Of a stretch of DNA of 64,000 nucleotides, positions 1 through 8,271 are shown one piece after another. Below the pieces are notes generated by a model. It saw nothing but the letters and a program-made list of their open reading frames with translations, was not told the origin of the DNA and ran no database searches. This stretch comes from Chryseobacterium potabilaquae. GTDB lineage: Bacteria; Bacteroidota; Bacteroidia; Flavobacteriales; Weeksellaceae. The stretch's first letter is position 1. Every line of letters begins with the position of its first letter. The stretch lies in contig NZ_CACVBR010000014.1 in NCBI RefSeq assembly GCF_902728265.1, forward strand, positions 1 through 64,000. The letters are read 5' to 3'. A program made the position numbers and the translations under genes.

Positions 1-66
1 CAGCAGAGTCTTTTAATGCGAAAATCAAAAACTTTAGATTGCAACTAAGAGGGGTAAAAGACAGAA

Positions 67-235
67 CCTTTTTCTTATTCAGATTATCCAAACTTTTTGC
101 ATAGCCCCCAACTTTTGCGCCTGATCCCCTTTTTCTTATTCAGATTATCCAAACTTTTTGCATAGCCCCCAACTTTTGCGCCTGATCCCCTTTTTCTTAT
201 TCAGATTATCCAAACTTTTTGCATAGCTCCCAATT
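67..235. repeat. 61-bp tandem repeat, about 2.75 copies
   Basis: Three head-to-tail copies with an exact 61-base period (67-127, 128-188, 189 to about 235). The first two are essentially identical. The third follows the pattern through TTTTTGCATAGC, then diverges after one C-to-T change. There is no spacer between copies and no open frame across them. The array lies just beyond the terminator of tRNA-Asn. Function unknown; it could be a slippage product or part of a longer repeat that continues elsewhere. Confidence 0.9.
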
Positions 236-256
236 ATTACAAGTGAGTATATAAAA

Positions 257-282
257 AAAGACTTACAGAAATGTAAGTCTTT
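257..282 (-). terminator. Intrinsic terminator downstream of tRNA-Asn
   Basis: An 11-bp perfect stem (257-267 with 272-282) with a 4-base loop. On the minus strand it is followed by a run of U. It sits four bases beyond the 3' end of the tRNA and would end its transcript. Confidence 0.75.
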
Positions 283-285
283 TTG

Positions 286-359
286 CTCCTCCTGCTGGGC
301 TCGAACCAGCGACCCTCTGATTAACAGTCAGATGCTCTAACCAACTGAGCTAAGGAGGA
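286..359 (-). tRNA. tRNA-Asn (anticodon GUU)
   Basis: Read on the minus strand, this 74-nt cloverleaf has a 7-bp acceptor stem (TCCTCCT with AGGAGGA) and discriminator G. The D arm contains AGCTCAGTTGGTTAGAGC, the anticodon stem-loop CTGACTGTTAATCAG carries GTT at the anticodon, and the T arm contains GGTTCGAGCC. CCA is not encoded in the DNA. It stands alone, with a hairpin terminator directly downstream. Confidence 0.96.
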
Positions 360-440
360 ATGTCCTTTGTTTTAAGTGGTGCAAATATAGGACGAATATT
401 TATACCTTACAAATTTTTTAAAGAAAAAAATATGAGTTTT

Positions 441-1802
441 TTATAATTTCCCTGTAAAGATTTTGAATATATCACTTCCAAAAATTAGTAACATTAAGCC
501 TAACAAGAAGATAACGCCAATCATTTGGGCACTTTCCAATACTTTTTGAGGAACCGGTTTTCCTACAATTATTTCATACAAAGTGAAAATTACATGTCCA
601 CCGTCAAGTCCTGGGATAGGAATTAAATTTAAAAATGCTAACCAAACTGAAAACATCGCTGTGAAGCTCCAAAATGCTGTCCAGTTGATCGCAAAATCAC
701 CATTAATATCTTTATCAACAGGCATGCTTTTTACGATAGCGATTGGACCTCCTACATTTTTGTATCCTTGAATTTTAGAGTTAAACATGATTTTAAATTG
801 TTTCACCTGCATTGTTAATGCTTCAATTGTTCTTGTAAAACCTCTAGGTATAGCTTCTCCAAATGAATATTTTCTATTGGTAGTAATTGACTTGACAATA
901 TCTTTGGTGGAAAATTGTATACCTAATTTCCCATTCTTATCTACAGGAACGGATGGTAAATTTTGGAGTTTTCCACTATTATTTCTTTCAAAATCTATGG
1001 AAACTGTTTTTCCTTTATTTTGGTTTAAAATAGAACTTACTTCATCAAAAAATGCGGCACTCTGACCATTGATTTTTACAATTTTATCACCAGCAAGTAA
1101 TCCTGACGTTTTAGCTGTAGGTGATACCAAAGAATCAATTATCATAGGTACTCTTGGGCTTATGTATAATTTGGCTTCTTTTTGTTTAAGAACATCCGCA
1201 ACACCGTCTGTATTTACTGGAAAAGAAATTTCTTTTCCATTTCTAAGTACGGTTACTTGATTCCCTAAAAGAATATTAATGGATGCATTTTCAAGTCTTT
1301 CATTTGGTTTTCCATCAATACTAATGATTTTATCACCATTCTGGAATCCCATTTTTTTCCCGGCTTCGGTTACTTCTATTCCATTGGTAAATTTATTAAG
1401 ATCTGTATAAGTTTCACCATTAAAGAAGGACAAGCTGCTATAAATTAGCCACGCAAGAAAAAAGTTAACTGTAACACCTCCAAGCATAATAATTAATCTT
1501 TGCCATGCCGGTTTTGCTCTGAATTCCCATGGTTGAGCTGGCTGTTTCAATTGCTCTGTGTCCATACTCTCATCCACCATTCCTGCAATTTTTACATATC
1601 CACCAAATGGTAGCCATCCAATTCCATATTCCGTTTCTCCAATTTTTTTCTTTACGATTGAAAACCAAGGATCAAAAAAAAGATAGAACTTTTCTACTTT
1701 TGTTTTAAACCATTTTGCGGGTAAAAAGTGTCCAAGCTCGTGAAGAATTACTAAAATAGAAATACTTAATATGAACTGGAAAATCTTAATTGCTAATTCC
1801 AT
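441..1802 (-). CDS. rseP: RIP metalloprotease RseP (site-2 protease)
   Basis: An inner-membrane zinc protease of the site-2 family that cuts transmembrane segments, typically of anti-sigma factors, in envelope stress signalling. The 453 aa fit the family. HELGH lies at residues 21-25 in the first membrane segment. The second motif, NLIPIPGLDGGH, lies at 392-403 and supplies the third zinc ligand (D400). Two PDZ-like domains lie between them (about 125-290), each with a GDKI core. Further hydrophobic segments occur near 100-120, 365-390 and at the C-terminus. The ATG at 1802 gives a normal N-terminus. The substrate anti-sigma factor is not in this window. Confidence 0.96.
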   Translation of the reverse strand: MELAIKIFQFILSISILVILHELGHFLPAKWFKTKVEKFYLFFDPWFSIVKKKIGETEYGIGWLPFGGYVKIAGMVDESMDTEQLKQPAQPWEFRAKPAWQRLIIMLGGVTVNFFLAWLIYSSLSFFNGETYTDLNKFTNGIEVTEAGKKMGFQNGDKIISIDGKPNERLENASINILLGNQVTVLRNGKEISFPVNTDGVADVLKQKEAKLYISPRVPMIIDSLVSPTAKTSGLLAGDKIVKINGQSAAFFDEVSSILNQNKGKTVSIDFERNNSGKLQNLPSVPVDKNGKLGIQFSTKDIVKSITTNRKYSFGEAIPRGFTRTIEALTMQVKQFKIMFNSKIQGYKNVGGPIAIVKSMPVDKDINGDFAINWTAFWSFTAMFSVWLAFLNLIPIPGLDGGHVIFTLYEIIVGKPVPQKVLESAQMIGVIFLLGLMLLIFGSDIFKIFTGKL

Positions 1803-1864
1803 TAATTATTTTATTATGTTTTTGATTTGCAAAGGTAATAATTATCAAAACTATGCCAAATAAA

Positions 1865-1889
1865 AAAGCTTCTTGAAATAAGAAGCTTT
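1865..1889 (-). terminator. Intrinsic terminator after the small barrel gene
   Basis: A 10-bp perfect stem (1865-1874 with 1880-1889), followed on the minus strand by a run of U. It is placed just after the stop of the 1912-2352 gene and before rseP, so these two genes are probably transcribed separately. Confidence 0.8.
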
Positions 1890-1911
1890 GTCATATATTA
1901 TGATGTTTATA

Positions 1912-2352
1912 TTATAAATTGAAAGAAACTCCAATACTGCCATTGTTTCCCACTTCAGCAAATACGCCAATTTTGTCAGTAAAAAAGTATCGTGCACCAA
2001 TGTGTGCGCCTATTCCAAAATCTTTGCCTAAAACTCCCAAATCAATTCCTGGATATATATCCCATTTTTTTGGTAGATCTAGAGCTTCTTGTAAATGAAA
2101 GTTTAATCGGCCAAAAATGAATACTCTGTTATCTTTATCATTGTCCTTATATCCGCTAAAATAAGCATTCAAACCTGCTCCAACAGATAATATCTGATTT
2201 AAACCGTAGTCATAAGTTCCCGTAACTCCTGTTCCGTATCCCCAAGCATTAAGCCCTAACTGAACTTTCTGGTCACCTTTTCCTGTCCAGGCCTGAGCAT
2301 TTACTGTTGATCCAAAAAAGATGATCATCAACATAAATAACAATTTCTTCAT
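1912..2352 (-). CDS. Small outer-membrane beta-barrel-like protein
   Basis: 146 aa with a clear signal peptide (MKK, then a hydrophobic stretch, cleavage probably after NAQ at about 19-20). The mature part alternates Gly and aromatic residues in short amphipathic strands (for example LGLNAWGYGTGV and AHIGARYFF) and ends in F-N-L, as outer-membrane barrels do. It resembles a small conserved flavobacterial family (possibly DUF6646), but I cannot confirm the family without a search. It is flanked by its own terminator, and the gene upstream is divergent, so it is probably monocistronic. Function unknown. Confidence 0.7.
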   Translation of the reverse strand: MKKLLFMLMIIFFGSTVNAQAWTGKGDQKVQLGLNAWGYGTGVTGTYDYGLNQILSVGAGLNAYFSGYKDNDKDNRVFIFGRLNFHLQEALDLPKKWDIYPGIDLGVLGKDFGIGAHIGARYFFTDKIGVFAEVGNNGSIGVSFNL

Positions 2353-2455
2353 AAGTTTAGATTTTTATAATAGTATAGAAAAATATCATCATCAAAAATA
2401 GAACCGAAGTCATTATAAAATCATATTTTTATTGAAGTTTTTTTAATTAAAGGTT

Positions 2456-3208
2456 ATGAAGATTGTAGGATTAAATTTGGACATTATATGGAAGGATAAG
2501 TTAGCTAACTTTCAATTGATTGAGGATCAGCTTCAAAATCAACATGCGGATATTTTTCTTCTTCCGGAAATGTTTTCAACGGGGTTTTGCATGGATGCTG
2601 CAGAGGTTGCGGATCGAAATGAGGAATCATTGAATTTTTTAAAGAAAATTTCTAAAGAAAAGAAATCTGCATTTTGTGGTAGTATTCCAATGTATTATAA
2701 TGGAAAGTTTTATAATAGAATGTATTTTGTCCAACCCGATGCTGAAATTGGATTCTATGATAAAAGGCATCTGTTCTCATTTTCAGGAGAAGATACAGTA
2801 TATACTCCAGGAAAGGAAAAAGTGATTATTCACTATAAAGGGTTTCGATTTTTATTACAGATTTGTTATGATTTACGTTTTCCTGTGTTTGCGAGAAATA
2901 ATGATGACTATGATGCTATTTTATATGTTGCTAATTGGCCTGATAAAAGAGTTGGTGCTTGGGAACATCTTTTAAAAGCAAGAGCAATAGAAAACTTATC
3001 TTTTGTTTTTGGTTTAAATAGAATTGGAACAGATGGGAATGATCTTTTTTATCAGGAAAGTTCTCATTGCTTTTTTGCTGATGGAACAGAGATTTCGCAA
3101 AAAGAGGGAAATATTGTTTCTGCAGAATTAGATATTGATCAATTAAAAGATTTTAGAAATCACTTTCAGTTTTTAAATGATAGGGATAATTTTTCAATTC
3201 AATTATAA
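2456..3208 (+). CDS. Carbon-nitrogen hydrolase, omega-amidase type
   Basis: A nitrilase-superfamily amidase of 250 aa. The Glu-Lys-Cys triad is visible: E38 in LLPEMFSTGF, the Lys in YDKRHLFSF (about residue 108) and the Cys in LQICYDLRFP (about 139). The MFSTGF and KRHLF motifs match the YafV/Nit2 omega-amidase branch, which hydrolyses 2-oxoglutaramate or 2-oxosuccinamate made by glutamine or asparagine transaminases (the methionine-salvage link is family knowledge). It is monocistronic, divergent from the small barrel gene, and ends in a strong bidirectional terminator. Confidence 0.88.
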   Translation: MKIVGLNLDIIWKDKLANFQLIEDQLQNQHADIFLLPEMFSTGFCMDAAEVADRNEESLNFLKKISKEKKSAFCGSIPMYYNGKFYNRMYFVQPDAEIGFYDKRHLFSFSGEDTVYTPGKEKVIIHYKGFRFLLQICYDLRFPVFARNNDDYDAILYVANWPDKRVGAWEHLLKARAIENLSFVFGLNRIGTDGNDLFYQESSHCFFADGTEISQKEGNIVSAELDIDQLKDFRNHFQFLNDRDNFSIQL

Positions 3209-3213
3209 TTGAA

Positions 3214-3252
3214 TGTAATCCAAGGTCTATTATAGTCTGACCTTAGATTACA
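3214..3252. terminator. Bidirectional terminator between convergent genes
   Basis: A long inverted repeat, 3214-3227 against 3239-3252 (14 positions, one mismatch), between the stops of the omega-amidase and thioredoxin genes. A T-rich tract follows on the plus side. Confidence 0.8.
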
Positions 3253-3255
3253 TTT

Positions 3256-3555
3256 TTATACATATTGTTCTAAAAGCTTAGTCAGAGTATTTACATCGTG
3301 CACCCCACTTTCTTTCCAAAGTAATTCTCCCTTTTTAAATATGGCTAACGTTGGGACACCTCGAACTCCATATTGAGATGCGATAGAGGGATATTGATCG
3401 ACATCTACTTTTATAATTCTAGCATTTTCACCAACGTTTTCCTTGACACTATTCAATACAGAAGATTGAACTTTGCATGGTTGGCACCATGTGGCAAAGA
3501 AATCAATTAAAATAGGCTTTTCAGAATTGATTATTTCTTGGAATTTTTGTGACAT
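3256..3555 (-). CDS. Thioredoxin family protein
   Basis: A cytoplasmic dithiol oxidoreductase of 99 aa with no signal peptide. The active site is WCQPC at residues 23-27 (the usual thioredoxin has WCGPC), after the typical strand ILIDFFAT. The cis-proline loop RGVPTLAIF lies near residue 73. It starts 42 bases after the stop of the MBL-fold/rhodanese gene on the same strand, so the two are probably co-transcribed. A role in reducing persulfides or rhodanese intermediates is inferred from this pairing. The Q in the active site may shift its redox potential. Confidence 0.92.
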   Translation of the reverse strand: MSQKFQEIINSEKPILIDFFATWCQPCKVQSSVLNSVKENVGENARIIKVDVDQYPSIASQYGVRGVPTLAIFKKGELLWKESGVHDVNTLTKLLEQYV

Positions 3556-3597
3556 TGCTTTTTATTTTTTAGAATGAAAAGGATTTTTAATTGCTAT

Positions 3598-5007
3598 TTA
3601 TAACGTTTTTGAAGAGCATACAAAGTTGGTTATGGGAAATTTTTCAGTTTTTTTAATCCCGTTAAATCCGCCTTCAATTTCTGTAAAGTTTCTTATTCCG
3701 TGAGAATTAAGTATACTTGCTGCAATCATACTTCTATAGCCTCCTGCACAATGAAGGAAAAAATGTTTCGAATCATCGATAGAATTTACCCAGTCGCTTA
3801 TGGCATCCAAAGGTTTGTTATAAGAATTTTCGATATGTTCAGCTGAGTATTCGCTTAGTTTTCGGACATCTAGCACTATAGAATTGTCTTTAAATTGTTT
3901 TGCAAACTCTGATGGAGATATTCTATTCACTTCATCAATTTCTTTACCTGAATTCTTCCACGCTTCAAAGCCTCCTTTTAAATACCCTAAAACATTATCA
4001 AAGCCTACTCTGCTTAATCGTGTAATTACTTCTTCTTGAGTGCCTTCATCAATGATTAATACTATAGGGTGCTTTACGTCAACAACTAATGTTCCTACCC
4101 ATGGGGCAAAGTCTCCTTTAAGACCAATATTGATAGAATTGGGAATAAATCCTTTATGGAATTCAATAGGGCTTCGAGTGTCTAAAATCAAAGATCCCGT
4201 TTCTTCTACAAAAGCTTCAAGTTCTTCTGCAGGAATGGGGTTTAATCCTTTATTCATGATCAAGTCTAAACTTTCATATCCTTCTTTGTTTAAAGCCACA
4301 TTCATTCCAAAATATTTGGGTGGAGCTGTTAAGCCATCAAGAACTTCTTTTATAAAAGATTGTTTATCAGGTTGATTTAATGCGTAGTTGGTTTTTTTTT
4401 GATTTCCTAATGTATCTACCGTTTCTTTCTGCATATTTTTTCCACACGCAGAACCTGCTCCATGGGCAGGATAAACAGTAATTTCATCATTCAATGGTAT
4501 GATTTTCTCTTGTAGACTGTCATATAATATGCCAGCTAAATCCTCCTGTGTAAGGCTGGTTGATTTTTGAGCTAAATCTGGTCTTCCTACATCTCCTAAA
4601 AATAGGGTGTCTCCTGTAAAGATGGCAGTTTCAATACCATTTTCGTCAATTAAAAGATAAGTGGTACTTTCCATTGTATGACCCGGAGTATGTAAAGCTT
4701 TAATCCTTATTTTTCCAATATTAAAGATCTGATTATCTTCAGCGATTATCGCATCAAATTTAGGTTGAGCTGTGGGACCATATATGATGGGAGCTCCTGT
4801 TTTTTTACTCAAGTCTAAATGTCCTGAAACAAAATCTGCGTGGAAGTGGGTTTCAAAAATATATTTTAAAGTTACATTATCTTTTTTTAGACGATCCAAA
4901 TAAGGAGTAACCTCTCTTAGAGGGTCAATAATTGCAGCTTCATTTTCTGATACAATATAATAGGCTCCCTGAGCAAGGCAACCTGTATATATTTGTTCAA
5001 CTTTCAT
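3598..5007 (-). CDS. MBL-fold hydrolase with two rhodanese domains
   Basis: 469 aa. The N-terminal metallo-beta-lactamase domain (about 1-240) has H54-F-H56-A-D58 and later FTGDTLFLGDVGRPD and YPAHGAG. This is the pattern of ETHE1-like persulfide dioxygenases, which use a mononuclear iron to oxidise glutathione or other persulfides. Two rhodanese domains follow. The first (about 260-350) lacks a catalytic Cys (VLIIDEGT in that place), while the second has C420 in FLHCAGGYRS. This MBL-rhodanese-rhodanese layout is common in bacteria and is linked to sulfide and persulfide detoxification. A -7-like TATCTTTA lies at 5031-5038 on this strand. The thioredoxin downstream probably belongs to the same operon. 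Confidence 0.9.
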   Translation of the reverse strand: MKVEQIYTGCLAQGAYYIVSENEAAIIDPLREVTPYLDRLKKDNVTLKYIFETHFHADFVSGHLDLSKKTGAPIIYGPTAQPKFDAIIAEDNQIFNIGKIRIKALHTPGHTMESTTYLLIDENGIETAIFTGDTLFLGDVGRPDLAQKSTSLTQEDLAGILYDSLQEKIIPLNDEITVYPAHGAGSACGKNMQKETVDTLGNQKKTNYALNQPDKQSFIKEVLDGLTAPPKYFGMNVALNKEGYESLDLIMNKGLNPIPAEELEAFVEETGSLILDTRSPIEFHKGFIPNSINIGLKGDFAPWVGTLVVDVKHPIVLIIDEGTQEEVITRLSRVGFDNVLGYLKGGFEAWKNSGKEIDEVNRISPSEFAKQFKDNSIVLDVRKLSEYSAEHIENSYNKPLDAISDWVNSIDDSKHFFLHCAGGYRSMIAASILNSHGIRNFTEIEGGFNGIKKTEKFPITNFVCSSKTL

Positions 5008-5251
5008 TGGTTTTGTTTTAAAATTTCAGATAAAGATACGAAGTATTAGACGAATGGTAAAATGAATTGTTGAATCAACATTATAGGATCTATCAATATC
5101 CCTACAAAGCATAAGGAAAATGATAGTGTATTACCTGTTTTTATATGATAAAAATAGTATTCACAGAATACAATATAATTGTAAGCTAAATGGATAAGAT
5201 ATCATTAAATATTTTATAAAAAAATTTTATATTTATGTTTTAAAAAATAAA

Positions 5252-6778
5252 ATGGGAGATAAAAAACAGTTTATTGAAGAACTTAATTCCAGATATGCTT
5301 CAAAGGGAGAATATATTGTGTTGGGAAAAGGAATGTTGGAAGGAGAAGTAATTCCAGAGGTAGATGTAATAATTCCCTTGAAAACTATTAATCGCCATGG
5401 TCTTATTGCAGGAGCAACGGGAACGGGTAAAACGAAAACGTTACAAGTTTTTGCAGAGCAGCTTTCTCATGCAGGAGTTCCTTCTTTGGTTTTAGATATT
5501 AAAGGTGATTTTTCCGGAATCGCAGAAGCAGGGAATATGAATGCTGTGATAGAAGAAAGATATGCAAAAACACAATTGCCTTATACTCCTCAGGCATTTC
5601 CTGTAGAGCTAATGACTATTTCGGGGGAAAAAGGGGTTAAGTTGAGAGCAACTGTTACAGAATTTGGTCCTATTTTATTAAGTAAAATATTAGAATTGAA
5701 TGATACTCAGCAAAGTATCATGTCCATAGTTTTTAAATATTGTGATGATAAAGGATTGCCTCTGATCGATCTGAATGATTTGAAGAAGGTACTTCAATAT
5801 GTTACGGAAAATCCGCAGGGAAAATTAGAGATTTCTACCAATTATGGGGCTATATCACCTGCTTCTTTAGGAGCAATTTTAAGATCAATAGTTGCGTTAG
5901 AACAACAGGGTGCTTCTAGTTTCTTTGGAGAGCTAAGTTTTGATGTTCATGATTTACTCCAAACAAAGGATGGAAAAGGGGTAGTAAACATTTTAAGAGT
6001 TTCTGATATTCAAAGCAAACCTCAGTTGTTTTCAACATTTATGCTTTCGCTTTTTGCTGAAATATATATGACTTTTCCTGAAGAAGGAGACAGTGGAAAG
6101 CCTAAGCTTGTATTATTTATTGATGAAGCTCATTTGATTTTCGATGAGTCTTCAAAAGCATTGGTTTCTCAGATTGAAACAATGGTAAAGTTAATTCGGT
6201 CAAAAGGAGTGGGAATTTACTTCATAACACAAATTCCGGGAGATGTGCCTGAGTCTGTACTATCTCAATTAGGTTTAAAAATACAGCATGCCTTAAGAGG
6301 TTTTACAGCAAAAGATAAAAAAGAAATTACCAAAGCGGTAGAGAATTATCCTACTACGGAATATTATGATTCATCTACGTTGATTCAAAATTTGGGAATT
6401 GGAGAAGCTTTTATAACTGCTTTAGATGAAAAAGGTATTCCTACTCCTTTGGTTCATACGTATTTGATTTCTCCAGAATCAAGAATGGATGTATTAAATG
6501 AAACGGAAATATTGGAATTGACAGGAAAGTCATCTTTAGTTGCTAAATATGAACAAGTCGTCAATAGTGAATCTGCTTATGAAATATTAGTAGGCAGAAT
6601 GGAACAAGCTACTCAGAATGTGCCTCTTAATCAGAAAACTAAAAATGTAAAAGAAGAGCCTGGAATGTTTGAGCAGGTGCTGCAAAGTAAGGCAGGAAGA
6701 ACCTTTACGAGTACGTTGATGAGAGAAGGTGCTAAAGCTATTTTAGGGATGTTGGGATTAGGAGGAAGAAGGAGATAA
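5252..6778 (+). CDS. HerA-like ATPase (DUF853, YjgR family)
   Basis: A 508-aa P-loop ATPase of the HerA/FtsK superfamily. Walker A is GATGTGKT at residues 54-61, and Walker B is VLFIDEAHLIF at about 285-295. An arginine-rich segment, LIRSKGVGIYFITQ, follows. Length and order match the DUF853/YjgR family, close to 500 aa. Members are predicted DNA or protein translocases, but their cellular role is not established. The C-terminus is basic and glycine-rich (LGLGGRRR). It appears monocistronic, divergent from the MBL/rhodanese gene. Confidence 0.88.
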   Translation: MGDKKQFIEELNSRYASKGEYIVLGKGMLEGEVIPEVDVIIPLKTINRHGLIAGATGTGKTKTLQVFAEQLSHAGVPSLVLDIKGDFSGIAEAGNMNAVIEERYAKTQLPYTPQAFPVELMTISGEKGVKLRATVTEFGPILLSKILELNDTQQSIMSIVFKYCDDKGLPLIDLNDLKKVLQYVTENPQGKLEISTNYGAISPASLGAILRSIVALEQQGASSFFGELSFDVHDLLQTKDGKGVVNILRVSDIQSKPQLFSTFMLSLFAEIYMTFPEEGDSGKPKLVLFIDEAHLIFDESSKALVSQIETMVKLIRSKGVGIYFITQIPGDVPESVLSQLGLKIQHALRGFTAKDKKEITKAVENYPTTEYYDSSTLIQNLGIGEAFITALDEKGIPTPLVHTYLISPESRMDVLNETEILELTGKSSLVAKYEQVVNSESAYEILVGRMEQATQNVPLNQKTKNVKEEPGMFEQVLQSKAGRTFTSTLMREGAKAILGMLGLGGRRR

Positions 6779-6989
6779 GAGGGAGAGAAAAGGTTTTAGT
6801 CGCTATATTTTTATAATTTTTACTATTTTAGCAGGATGCCTTTATATTTAAAATAGCATAGATATTATAAAATAGTATTGTGTAATGGCATGACTTGTGT
6901 AGATCTTGTGTAGATAGTGTAATGAATATCCGTGTTTTATAATGAAAATTAGTAGAATTAATCTGAACATTCAGTTGTATAAAATTTAA

Positions 6990-8213
6990 ATGTATTCAAT
7001 AATCGATATAGAAAGTAATGGTGCAGGTTATAGAAAAGAATGCATTATAGATATTGCTATTTTTAGGTATGATGGGCAGAAAATTGTTGATCAGTTTATT
7101 TCTCTTGTCAACCCTGAAAGCGATATCACACCTTTTGTGCAAAAATTAACCAGTATTACACCTAAAATGGTTAAAACAGCACCTAAATTTCATGAAATTG
7201 CAAAAAGAATTGTCGAAATTACGAAAGATACAACGTTGGTTGGGCATAATATTGATTTTGATTATAGAATGCTGCGTCAATCTTTTAATAGACTGGGTTA
7301 TGATTTTAAAATCAATACGTTAGATACTATTCCTTTAGCGCAAAAGCTTATTCCCAATGAAGTAAGTTATTCTTTAGGCAAATTAGTGAAGTCTTTGGGA
7401 ATCCCTTTAACTAATGCTCATAGAGCGGAGGGAGATGCTCGTGCTACTTTAGAATTGTTCAAACTTTTGATTTCAAAAGATATTGATAATGAAATTATTC
7501 AGAGACATCATGAAGAGGCAAATGCGAAGACCTACATTAATAAAGTTAAAGAATTAACGCAAGATCTTCCTAATGAAAAAGGATTTGTTTATTTACAAAA
7601 TAATGAGGGAAAGATTCTTTTTTCTGACCATGTACAAGATATTAATAAATTTTCCAAGAAAATATTTAATTCCAAGTCTAAAAAGTGGGAAGTGATTCAA
7701 GGAAGTGTTGAGCGTATCAATTATGAACTTACTGGTACTGATATTATTGCAAAGTTAATTTTGAACTCAAAAAATATCAGAAAAAGGGAAGTGCTTCCAT
7801 TTGGACTTTATTATAGGAATAATAAATATATTGTTGAGAAAAATAAATTAAATAAAACAGAAAAACCGATTTTGAAATTTCGTTCTTTTACCCAAGGAAT
7901 AAAAGCAGTAAAATTTATAGAAGGACATCAGGAATTTAAAGATCTGGAAGTTTTCAAAAATAAAATAGAGTTGAATAAAAAGAAAGAGCTTTGGCTAGGG
8001 ACGGGCAGAAAATTGGGGGAAAAGTTATTCTTGATTATTGATGAAGGCAAAGTAGTCTCCTATGGTTTCTATGAATTATTTACACAAATTCGATCAGTAC
8101 ATAAGCTTTCTAAATTAAAAATTGATTTACTATTTCAATCTGCTGATCTAAATAATGAATTGCAATTGGCAATGCTTAGAGGGGATTTTGAGGCACTACC
8201 GTTACCAAAATAG
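6990..8213 (+). CDS. DnaQ-like 3'-5' exonuclease with a degenerate GIY-YIG-like domain
   Basis: 407 aa. Residues 1-160 form a DEDDh exonuclease: D6 and E8 in IIDIESNG, D89 in GHNIDFDYRML, and H144 and D149 in AHRAEGDARAT, so all catalytic residues are present. Residues about 190-275 follow the layout of the GIY-YIG domain found in DnaQ-UvrC-like fusions (LPNEKGFVYLQNNEGKIL, later ELTGTDIIAKLILNS), but the GIY and YIG residues are replaced, so nuclease activity there is doubtful. The last 130 residues are unrecognised. Such fusions are common in Bacteroidota and are thought to act in DNA repair. It ends 58 bases before lysA. Confidence 0.85.
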   Translation: MYSIIDIESNGAGYRKECIIDIAIFRYDGQKIVDQFISLVNPESDITPFVQKLTSITPKMVKTAPKFHEIAKRIVEITKDTTLVGHNIDFDYRMLRQSFNRLGYDFKINTLDTIPLAQKLIPNEVSYSLGKLVKSLGIPLTNAHRAEGDARATLELFKLLISKDIDNEIIQRHHEEANAKTYINKVKELTQDLPNEKGFVYLQNNEGKILFSDHVQDINKFSKKIFNSKSKKWEVIQGSVERINYELTGTDIIAKLILNSKNIRKREVLPFGLYYRNNKYIVEKNKLNKTEKPILKFRSFTQGIKAVKFIEGHQEFKDLEVFKNKIELNKKKELWLGTGRKLGEKLFLIIDEGKVVSYGFYELFTQIRSVHKLSKLKIDLLFQSADLNNELQLAMLRGDFEALPLPK

Positions 8214-8225
8214 ATTGCTATTTAC

Positions 8226-8233
8226 TACCTTTG
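8226..8233 (+). promoter_or_regulatory. -7 element TACCTTTG upstream of lysA
   Basis: A perfect match to the Bacteroidota -7 box TAnnTTTG, 38 bases before the lysA start. No TTG at proper spacing is visible, so only half the promoter is supported. Confidence 0.5.
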
Positions 8234-8271
8234 CACTTTACTTATAACAAAAAGAAGTTTTACTTAATATT

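Noticed and set aside
67-235. Repeats as a CRISPR array
   Set aside because: Copies are directly adjacent with no spacers and no cas gene is in the window.
4040-4375. 111-codon plus-strand frame inside the MBL/rhodanese gene
   Set aside because: Opposite to a gene with clear motifs in both domains; no promoter or start context.
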